A stretch of DNA of 64,000 bases from Calamus simplicifolius (lineage: Eukaryota > Streptophyta > Magnoliopsida > Arecales > Arecaceae). A model generated the notes under the pieces. It was not told where the DNA came from. It was given only the letters and a program-made list of their open reading frames with translations, and did no database searches. The stretch covers positions 320,811 through 384,810 of the forward strand of contig UESW01003828.1 of assembly GCA_900491605.1 (NCBI GenBank). The letters are read 5' to 3'. Shown one piece after another: positions 54,415-64,000 of the stretch (position 1 is its first letter; the number at the start of each line of letters is the position of its first letter). Made by a program: the position numbers and the translations under genes.

Positions 54415-55050
54415 GACTTATTATGACGAATTAATTCGTCGCAATAGGTACAAAAGTCGTCGTAATAAATTATTACGACGATTAAAAATTCATCGTAATA
54501 CATTAAAAATCATCGTAGTAATATATTGTCGTAATAACCTATTACGGTGACTTATTTTCGTCGTAATATTAAACTATTACGGCGAAACTACATCGCCGTA
54601 ATAAATTTTTAATTAAATTTTAAAAATATTAAAATTTTATTACGGCGACTTATTTTCGCCGTAATATCAACCTATTACGGCAAAAATAAGTCACCGTAAT
54701 AGGTATTTAATTAATTTTTAAAATTTAATTAAAATTTTACTACGGCGACTTATTTTCATCGTAATATCAATCTATTACGGTGAAAATAAGTCGTCGTAAT
54801 AGGTATTTAATTAATATTTAAAATTTAATTAAAATTTTATTACGGCGACTTATTTTCGCCGTAATATCAACCTATTACGGCGAAAATAAACCTATTACGG
54901 CGAAAATAAGTCACCGTAATAGGTATTTAATTAAATTTTAAAATTATTAAAATTTTATTACGGCGACTTATTTTCGCCGTAATAGGTTTATTTTCACCGT
55001 AATAGGTTGATATTACGGCGAAAATAAGTCACCGTAATAAAATTTTAATT
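54415..55050. repeat. Subterminal repeats of CACTA-2
   Basis: More than fifteen copies of TTACGGCGACTTATTTTCGC or its inverse, arranged head to head so that adjacent units pair as TATTACGGCG/CGCCGTAATA. AT-rich TTTAATTAAATTTTAAAA spacers lie between. The core word differs completely from that of CACTA-1. Confidence 0.85.
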
Positions 55051-55255
55051 AAATTTTAAAAATATTTAAATTTTATTTTAATATATTTTTTGTATTGCAC
55101 CTGTTACAATAATATAATATTAAAGCAACGATACTAGAAATAATTTTCTAATATAAAAGTTTCACAAAATAATTTAATAAAAGTTTTCATTCATTTCAAT
55201 AAAATCATCATATACAATGTTTCAAAAAATATATAATTTAAAAAAAATACATGTA

Positions 55256-58200
55256 CTATGGAGGTGAAGTCTGCTGGGATCCACTAGGATGATATCCAGG
55301 CACAAACTGTCGCATGAAAGCAGCGAGCTCAGCAGTCGTCACCTGTAGATCCTGGATAGTCTTCTCTTGCTGAGCGAGCTTATCTTCTTGTTGAGCAAGC
55401 TTATTCTCTTGCTGAGCGATGAGCTGTCGGCACTCATGTAATTCACCCTTTAATTGTGAGCTTTCAGAAGATGAAGAACTACCTCTAATTCTCGATGTAC
55501 CCTTCGGTAATGGACCCCATCCTCTTTTATAACCAGATCTAGAGCCTAAAACCTCCTCCAAAATGACATCCTCATTGATTGGTTCTCCTGTAGAGTCCTG
55601 TGAGGAAATTTGCTCTATTAACTGTGCTTGCAATGAAAAGAAAACAAATTCAATATGTTTAGTATAAAACATTACATTCAATAATATTGTATTTTTAATT
55701 GATAAAACTTACATGGGTTTCTTCAGCTTTTTCATTTATCCATTGATTCTTCTTTTTATCAAAATGAAGAGTATTCCACATATGAAGTCTTGATGGCTCC
55801 TCTCCAGTAACAGGATCTCTCTGAAAAGAAACAATAATAATTTAAAACAATAATTTAAGACAATAATCTAATATAATTATCAATGTATCAATGGAATAAT
55901 CTAATACAATTATCAATTGTTAACAAATAATCATTAAATTAACCCAGATTAAACCCAGATCTTTTCAGTTCAAGTTGGACAAATGAATTTAAACACGACT
56001 GTAAATCGAATTCGACGGACCGAATTAGGATTGAACACGGCTCTAGTTGCACCCCCCCCCCCCATCAACATCTCATCTCCTTTGGAGGCTTTAGGATGAC
56101 TAAACATTTCAGGGTTCTGGCCAAATTTTCTCACACACCACTCAATGTCATCATACAAAAATCATTTAAAAAAAAACGATATGGATACGAGATAGAAGAC
56201 CATTCAACATGAACCACAGCCAGCATAACGGCATCACCAAAGGTAGTGCCTCCAAGTGTATGGATCAGACACAATCTGAATTGGCCAAGTTCAAACGACG
56301 GACACCAAGCTTACGATTGCAATCTGGGAGACACAGGCCATGAGCCATAACCTGGAGAGACACCAGCATCGGCAGATCATGTTCAAACAGCAGTGCCCTA
56401 TAACACAATACATGATCCGTTTGGACCCAAAATCCCTTGCATTCAATGTTAACTGACAGGTGTTGGAAGCAATATTCACATGCCTGGAATGGGTAATTCT
56501 GCTTTCAGCTTGAATGGTTATCCTTCTACACAAAGGTTATGGCACACTACTTAAGCACAATTTCATTACATGAATTTGGTACTTTGTTATATAATTTATC
56601 ATTTATGTGTCTAATATGAAATAGATTAAATGTTGTTCAAAGAGTTGATCATGCTACTGTTTGTTCCATGTTATTTTCATTGGCAGTTTATCTGATAATT
56701 TATTGTGCTTAATGTTTCCAGTCACACAAACTATGATTATGATCATGTGAATGGCACAGAGGCCAACACGATGGTGAGCTTGCCTTTCTTATCTTCCATT
56801 AATATCGTATTAGTTAGTCTGCTGTTTTCACTTTTTGGTTCTTTCCATTACTTGTATAGACGTGTATCAGGATTTTTATATAATAACTTCTGCTTGCTGC
56901 ATACCATCATCAACTAGTGTGCAAATAGCATTTACTACTGCAGACAGGGTGTCTCTCTTGTTGTGCCTTTCCATGTGGAAGTATTCGTGGAGGCCAAGGA
57001 ACCTGACCTGCTTCATTTTTTGTCAATGTTGTGGTTTAGTCACAAAAGCATTGCAGTTACCCAAAAGGTCTAAATTTGAAAAGATAATATTAGGTTTATT
57101 TACCATAAGATATTTGGTACTTCTTTCCTCTTCTGAATATTAGCTACCAGTGTTATGGAGGAAAATTCAACTGTTTCACAGAACATCCTTGCCAGTAGTT
57201 GTTTCCTTTGGCAAATTTATATATCTTTACTTCTCTCCACCACAGTCAACAAGATCTTTTTTCTTGCAACAGTAAATAACCATGATATTATGATGGAGTT
57301 ATTCCCTGTTTTTGTTCATAAAAATTAGACATAAAATTATTTTATTTCAACTTAAAATAATCCAATCATCTGACATCCACATATTGGCCTTTGTTCTATA
57401 ACTGATGCATATTTGGAAAAAAACTTTAAGAAGTTAGCTGATTTGATAATAAAATGGAGGGAATTGATTTAAATCGAGTACCAGGAAATACAAAAGATGG
57501 CACTAATTTATGTCAAAATTCTAACAGGAGTAGGAAAACATAAATAGAAGTTGCTATTAGAGGTTCCTAGGTAGCTAATACGCTGAAGGAGTTTGCCTTT
57601 GCTGATGTAGAAAGATAGAATGTTGATTGTGATTGATTGGACTTGAATGTTAAGGCATGTTTCTTGAAGTGGCCCACCGATCGATGTAGTTCAGGTTTGA
57701 GTTAAGTTTAGATTTAGACAGTTGTAGTTCTTTGGGCATTATTTTTAGTTAGTTTATTGTTATTCTTACGAGTTTTGTGTTAAAGTCTGTTAGTACAGAC
57801 CAGGATTTTCTATTTTCAGTAGATTTTCATACTTTTGGATCTGTGTTTATGGTCAGTTTTTGAGTCATTCTGAGTAGTAATGTCATTGAACTATAAAAGT
57901 ATTAAACTCATTAGGATCGTGATTTCAAGGGATTTTAACTTTCAATCATTTTGATCCCTGAGGTGAATTAAGCTAAAATTGGGGTTCCATTAGAACCCAC
58001 AGATGTGATCATGAAGGATTGCAAAGAGCGGTAAGCCTCTGAAATATGATGTTATGGCACAAATCCATGGGTAAGGAAGTGATGAACTTCAATGATATAA
58101 GAGAAGAGAGGACGGAGGCTGAAAAAATGGTACATAGCGCTAGTGATAAGGGAAGGTTTCCCCACTCTCTTATAACTGTGGCAGAGCCTCAGTATTCAAA

Positions 58201-59824
58201 GAGTGAAAGATTGGACTAACCAACCACAGGTCTGGAATTTATAGGAGGGATATCAAGTAGAGTCTCCTTCAGACTCACTGACTGGTGCATTGAGATAATT
58301 TTTCATGAGATCTCTTTATCTATGAATCATAACCCTTCATAAATCATCAATCTCACTTCAAGATCTACTCCAGCCCATGAAGTGTTCAACCTTTGATTTC
58401 TCTCTTTGACAGAATGACTATTTGCATGATGAGAAGAATGAACTGCAGATACATGAAGAGATCCAAATCATCCATGAAACGATTACATAGATAAAGCACC
58501 CTGAGCTAGAGGAACTCAGTTGGCAAGCTGAGACTAAGCTACATGGTTGGTGGATCACAGTAAAATTACTTTAGTACCCTTATCTCAAATGCAAGTTGCA
58601 TATTAGTCAAAGAGTATAAATATTATATTGTTATAATGTTGTAATATGATATATGGTTGTTCTTATGGTTCAAATTTGTGGCGTTCAAATTTGTTCTATA
58701 ATACAAAAATAAAATTTCCACGTAATCTAAACCAATTCATGGCATATTCAAACATAAAGAAACAAACCTACAACCAACATAAAACAACCATTCTCAATCA
58801 ATAAGATACGCAGGCATTACAACACGATGACAAATTCAGACCAACTAGACCCATGCATCGAATACCTAGGTTCATGCTTAGAATATAAAAGCACTAGATT
58901 CACAGTATTCCTTACCATATCATAAGAGTGAGCCGGTATAGACTTCGATCCAGTGAGAGCAGCATATGGCTGCAATTCCCGATTAGATTTATTTGTTTCT
59001 GATTTTTTCTACATCAAAGAATTAATGAAAATGGTTATATGAGTTTATAAAAAATATAAACTATTAAAATATTTGTATGGATGTATTTACCTTATAATCA
59101 TCTGAATAAAAGTAATCACATAGAAAGTCCCAGTCACTCTGCGAGACACGAGATGGCTTATTTTGTTTTGCTAAGCTCACACTTGTGTCCCCACCGTGAC
59201 TAATGAAGTGGATATGAAGCCGATATCTAAATTCTCGATAAACTTTATTCATTTGAAACTCAATACCTTTTTTAATATGATCTAAATTCATATCAAGATC
59301 GAACTTCTCCTGCAAGTATATATATATATAAATTATAAAAGTTATAAGGTATATTAAGTACATTAAACGTAATCTAAAGTAATCTAATACAATTATACTG
59401 ACCTGAAGTCGATCGATCATAGGTGCTTTCTGTGCATCAGTGATCTCACTCCACTTTCTGACCGCAAGTGGTGCCATGTCACGTACAACCACTCCTATCT
59501 CGGTCAGAAACTCAGAGCGAAACTCACCAATGGTCGTCCAACCTCAGGTGGCAGAAGAATAGGCAACTTCTGTCCACGACGCGTATCAATCAGATGTGCG
59601 GACTTGTATCCGCGAGCAGGACCTCGGCCCTTCTTCTTTGATGATGTAGCTGCAAAACATAATGAACTAAATTAGTGCAAAATAACATAAAGAAACATAG
59701 CCAAATAATATAAGTTTAAAATAGAGTTATTACCTGATGCGCCGACAGATGACCCCTCTGTCAGAGCTGGAATGTAAGGAGAATCATCTCGCCTCGATGT
59801 AGCAGGAGTATCTCTCGAAGACAT
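55256..59824 (-). CDS. TNPA-like protein of CACTA-2 (plant transposase Ptta/En/Spm type)
   Basis: Exons on the minus strand, start ATG 59824: MSSRDTPATSRRDDSPYIPA (to about 59734); 59650-59520 (KKKGRGPARG, a basic stretch); 59490-59400 (APLAVRKWSEITDAQKAPM); 59311-59091 (KFDLDMNLDHIKKG, VYREFRYRLH, SDWDFLCDYFYSDDYK); about 59010-58922 (NRELQPYAALTGSKSIP); about 55820-55710 (DPVTGEEPSRLHMWN); and 55640-55256 (GSRSGYKRGWGPLPKGTSRI, then coiled coil QENKLAQQEDKLAQQEKTIQ). TNPA-type proteins bind subterminal repeats and assist transposition. The long intron (55821-58921) carries unrelated sequence. Confidence 0.65.
55821..58921. other. 3.1-kb intron of the TNPA-like gene with unassigned insert
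   Basis: Too long for such introns. It contains host-like exon signals on the plus strand: 56722-56773 between GTTTCCAG and GTGAGC (HTNYDYDHVNGTEANTM), and 56944-57073 after CTACTGCAG (GVSLVVPFHVEVFVEAKEPD in one frame). A frame at 56206-56340 (MNHSQHNGITKGSASKCMDQ) precedes them. I cannot identify the gene. From about 57640 to 58700 I see nothing recognisable. A C-run lies at 56051-56064. Confidence 0.35.
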
Positions 59825-59914
59825 CTGCAAACAAACATACAAACTAGAATTAACAAATAAGAAAGTATAAGAACATATAGTTATAATAAGTAAAAAAAAA
59901 TGAATGCTACCAAA

Positions 59915-62900
59915 TTAATCACTGTCATCACTAATATGCTCATTTTCTTCATCATCCTCCATATCAGAACTATGTATAGATCCCTCACTGTCATAATCAG
60001 CTAGTGTGTCGTCCTCCTCAACATCTTCGCATATAAAGTCTTCTTGACCGACATCACTATGACCTCTAATGTTTTCTTGAGTTGCAACTATTTCAGCATC
60101 AGTGTCCGTACGCCGAGATGTTATTAAGTCCATGTTAGGTTGCTCACATGTGAATCGAAGGGCTGCTGAATCATCTTCTTGATATACTTCTTCCTGAACA
60201 TCATCATCTTTTTTTGGAATATCCCACAAATGACGATGACTAACCTTGTATACCACTTTCCAATTAGAATTGTTCTTCAAATCATCCAAGTAGAAAACCT
60301 TTTCAGCTTGTGATGCTAAAATGAATGGCTCATGTTTGTACCATTCCGAACTTATATTTATACTTGTAATATTATAATGTTGTTGCATTCTCCTGTGCTT
60401 TGGTTCAGTTTCAAACCATTTGCACTTGAACATTATCGCCTTACAACCTTTAACAAAATGAAATTCAAGGACCTCTAATAATATACCATAAAAGGTAATT
60501 TCTTCTCCTAGATGAGTAGAGGGAACACAAATGCCACTATTCTGTGTTTTATGGCCGACATCCCGAGTAACAGTGATAAATTTAACGCCGTTCACCACAC
60601 AGCCAGTATACGAGAACACACGACTGTCGGGACCAATAGCCAATGAATAAAGCTCATCAGTAGCTTCAGATGCCCCAGCAAAATGCTTATTTAACATCTG
60701 GATAAACCAAACATCAACGTCATTTGAAATAAAGACATGATATATTAATTGACAATATAAATGAATTTACGGGCTTACTTCATTTTTAAACCACTCCAAA
60801 AATCTTTCCTTTTGTAATTGGTCCAGTTGTTCCGGTCCAGTTGGATTTAGCTGATCAATGTGTTGGCTATAGAGAACATTACGCTAATGAGCACTATAGA
60901 AAATTGCATGATATGAAGAAATAATTTTACAAGTATACTTACTTGAGAAATGGTTGCACCTCTGGACAATTATTGATGAGGTACCAATGTACTTGTTTTA
61001 AAGTTTTATCATCTAAATGCACCATTCTTCCTTTTCCAAGAGGCCGCCAACGAGTTGCAAATATATTTAATTGCTTGTCCAAATGGCTATCCGAATCAAA
61101 ATTTCGTTCCGGACGATTGAATTTTGTTTCTATGCCTCGAAGATACATTGAACAAAATGTTAGAGACTCGTTGACAACATAAGCTTCTGCAATTGAACCT
61201 TCCGGACGAGCCTTATTACGTACGTATTGTTTATACGTACCAAGTGCCCTTTCAAAAGGATACATCCATCTACTTTGAACAGGTCCGGCAAGTAAGGCCT
61301 CGTAAGGCAAATGAATTGATAAGTGCACCATAACGTCAAAAAATGCTGGTGGAAAAATTCGTTCAAGCTTACATAAGATCACCACAATCTGCTCTTGTAA
61401 CAACTCCAAATCCCTAACATACAATGTCCTTGAACAAAGTTGTTGGAAGAAATTAGAAAGCTCAATTAAAGTACTACTCTCATGTTTCTGCAAGAATGGT
61501 TGAATGCCAATAGGTAACAATCTTTGAAGTAGTACATGACAATCATGTGTCTTCAAGCCGGATATCTTTCCATCACCTTCATTTACGCACCTTGAAATAT
61601 TGGAAGAATATCCATCGGGCACCTTCACAGATTTTAGCCACTTACAGAATTGTCTTCTTTCATCTAATGTTAAGGTGTAAGATGCAGGAGGCTTATAAAC
61701 TCTATTACCTTGAGTTTGTAACCACAACTCTCTTCGGATCCCCATTGAAGCCAGGTCCTCTCTTGCTTTATATGTGTCTTTTGTCTTACCTTCGATGCTT
61801 AATAAAGTTCCCACGACATTGTCACATATATTCTTCTCAATATGCATTACATCTAAGTTATGTCTCAATTTTAATGATGACCAATACTCCAACTCGAAGA
61901 AAATGCTCTTCTTATACCAATTCAACTCATTTGGTGCACGCTTTCGCTTTCGATGTTTATTGTTTGGATGCTTTCCGGACTGTTCAGCAGCTATGTGTTG
62001 TAATTGCATTAAAATTTCTTCTCGGTCAACATTTTTGGTTTGACTCCATGCTCTCTACTTCCATCATGGAGTCTACTATTTCGCCACTTGTGATAAATAG
62101 GCAAGTAACGGCGATGTCCCATATAGCAAATCTTGTCTTTCAGCTTTTTGGATGAGGTTTGCTCATTACAAACTGGACATGCCTTATAACCCTTTGTGCT
62201 CCAACCAGATAATAATGAGTATGCTGGAAAATCATTTATAGTCCATAAAACAGCTACGTGCATCCGAAAACTCTGTTTGGTAGATGCATCATATACATCA
62301 ACACCTTCGGTCCATAAATGTTTAAGTTCATCCACTATTGGCCTTAAAAATATATCCATATCCCTTCCTGGAGATTTAGGACCGGGGATAAGCAACGACA
62401 TCATAAAGAATGTCTCTTTCATATATTTCCATGGAGGCAAGTTATAAGGTACTAAAATGATGGGCCACATACTGTATGCATTACTCATGTTCCCAAATGG
62501 ATTGAATCCGTCTGAAGCAAGACCTAACCTTACATTTCTTGGTTCACTGGCAAAATTAGGATACTTTTGATCAAAATCTTTCCATGCTTCTCCATCTGCT
62601 GGATGCCGTAACACCCCATCTGTGATCGGTCGCTTATCATAGTGCCACCTCATATCTTCAGCTGTATATCTTGAGGCATATAGACGTTTCAAACGAGGTG
62701 TGAGTGGAAAATACCGCATAACTTTATAAGGTATCTTCTTACCTTTATCTTCAACCACTTGATACCTAGGCTCGTTGCATACCGGACATTTTTCTAAATA
62801 GGCATTCTCCTTCCAAAAGATAGCACAATCATGCTTGCATACATGTATGTTCTCGTAGCCTAAACCCAACTCATTCATCTTCTTTTTGGCCTCATAGTGC

Positions 62901-63496
62901 GAAGATGGTATTCTAGTACCATTCGGAAATGCCTCTTTTAATAGTTCAAGCAACATATTGAAAGACTTATTTGTCCACCGATTGAGGACCTTAATGTGCA
63001 TTAACTTCACTAAGAATGTCAAAGAAGAAAACTTTTCACATCCAGGATAAAGCTCGGATTCCACCTCATTGAAAAGATCATCCAATTTTTTACTGTGATC
63101 GGTCCTTCCATGGTCAGACATCATCGGATTGTCATCATCATTGCCAACCTCAGTGTGAGCACCACTTGGGCCAGCAATGTCCTGCAATGCTTCGACCATC
63201 TCATCCTGTTCCTTTCTGGATCATCATCTTCATTCTCATTTTCATCTGAGACATTGTTTCCAAACTGTTCTCCATGAAAATACCACGTCTGATACGCTTT
63301 GAGAAACCCTTTAACATACAGTGTAATTTAACTAAATCAGGCTTATGCCATTTGCCATTATAACACCGCACACAAGGACAACGTATCTTCCCTTCTTCAT
63401 TAACATGAAGCCTTGCCTTTTTATGAACTTCTTAATACCAGCATCATATTCTGGACAATTTCGTTTCTTATGTATCCAACTCTTATCAATCGGCAT
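59915..63496 (-). CDS. TNP2-like transposase of CACTA-2 with DUF4218 and DUF4216 regions (frameshifts)
   Basis: Start ATG 63496 (MPIDKSWIHKKRNCPEYDAG), the transposase-associated domain with CPCVRCYNGKWH. Transposase_21 follows at 63199-62009 (YRYTAEDMRWHY-type region; SRYTAEDMRWH, GLASDGFNPFGNMS, WPIILVPYNLPPWKYMKE, GWSTKGYKACPVC). Then 62009-60943 (LRHNLDVMHIEKNICDNVVG) and DUF4218 (VMVHLSIHLPYEALLAGPVQ, RWMYPFER). Exon 2 is 60866-60779 (NPTGPEQLDQLQKERFLEWF) and exon 3, 60697-59915, is DUF4216 (KGCKAIMFKCKWFE) with an acidic tail. It excises and inserts CACTA elements. Four single-base shifts are seen (about 63414, 63302, 63205-63210 and 62038-62042), at least two in A or T runs, so it may be intact in reality. 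Domain order is as in full-length plant TNP2 proteins. Confidence 0.8.
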
Positions 63497-64000
63497 CGTT
63501 GGATAACATCAAATCTGAGTAAAAATAGTGAACATCATTTAAAGAAATTCAGATTTATTTCAAAAATATCCTACTCGTTAAAAAAAATCTCTAAAACTCA
63601 TGTAAATCATATATGGAGCTGCAAATATATAACACCAAGAATGAGTATTTACAACAGCAAGGAGGAAAATTGTAAACATTATAGCTGAAAATAAACAGAA
63701 CAAAACCTTCTATTGGTCAAACACAGAATAAAGCAAAGTTTGAAAATCTAAAACATTCATGTTACCCCTCAAGAACATCAATAAGAAATGTACCTCTAAG
63801 AAAATAGCTTGCAAGAACAGCTATGCATGCATACCATCATACCTAGACATTTGACACATGCATATGCTCATCAAACACAAGACAACATATTTTCCAGTAT
63901 AAAGTAGTAACTGCTGGAAGAATAAAGATAAATGCTCACGCCAATAGTTTCATATAGAATGTAAAACGACCCAAAAGAAATGTTAAAACAAAGCCAGCTC
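63497..64000. other. 5' flank of the TNP2-like gene
   Basis: AT-rich sequence upstream of the transposase start, expected to be promoter and the approach to the right end of CACTA-2. No subterminal repeats are seen yet, so the end is well beyond 64000. Confidence 0.4.

Larger units (their letters stand above)
54400..64000 (-). mobile_element. CACTA transposon 2 (autonomous type, right end outside window)
   Basis: Left end CACTACAAAAAAAATGAC at 54400, 250 bp after the GH10 stop. Subterminal palindromic repeats follow, then TNPA-like (59824-55256) and TNP2-like (63496-59915) genes on the minus strand. The second end and TSD lie beyond 64000. Confidence 0.85.

Overview
This is nuclear DNA of a flowering plant, probably a monocot (the first exon of the TTC5-like gene is very GC-rich; a palm is a guess only). 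Introns with GT/AG borders, RTE LINEs, Copia and Tat-type Gypsy elements and CACTA transposons are all eukaryotic plant features. Two host genes can be rebuilt exon by exon. Nearly everything else is transposable elements, several of them nested.

Layout: (1) 180-1655, a 5'-truncated RTE LINE with an imperfect 21-bp target-site duplication. (2) 2055-8968 minus strand, five exons of a TTC5-like tetratricopeptide gene. Its first intron and first exon are interrupted by a fragment of a Tat element (4910-8205) bracketed by a ~720-bp direct duplication of TTC5 intron 1 and exon 1. (3) 9060-11195, AT-rich DNA with no convincing gene. (4) 11201-30815, a highly rearranged Tat/Gypsy element with a perfect 5-bp TSD (AGGGC). 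It consists of two 2751-bp antisense gag-protease-RT units, a third partial antisense unit, an inversion, a sense gag-pol (17355-22208), four tandem-repeat arrays, antisense ORFs and one 3' LTR. (5) 31435-36249, a young Copia element carrying an assembly scar (one N followed by a 128-bp exact duplication). (6) 36429-54149, a seven-exon GH10 endo-1,4-beta-xylanase gene whose fourth intron is 13.1 kb long. That intron holds a decayed antisense Copia split by a 6254-bp CACTA element (41795-48048), which itself carries a captured fragment of a TPLATE-complex TML gene split by a solo LTR, plus a Ulp1-like protease gene. (7) 54400 to the window end, a second CACTA element with TNPA-like and TNP2-like genes on the minus strand.

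The main new observation is the 11201-30815 element. Its ends are inverted copies of the U5 terminus, and internal junctions repeatedly join RT to the last 18 bases of U5 through a 7-bp microhomology. This reads as a fossil of first-strand cDNA synthesis that jumped twice at the same place, folded back, and was still integrated with a normal TSD. Second is the one-ended Tat insertion that duplicated TTC5 exon 1 and made a chimeric reading frame. Third is the nested history inside the xylanase intron.

A caution applies to all broken genes here. Most frameshifts are single missing bases, several inside homopolymers, and there is an uncollapsed contig overlap at 34771-35031. Part of the apparent pseudogenisation may therefore be sequencing or assembly error.
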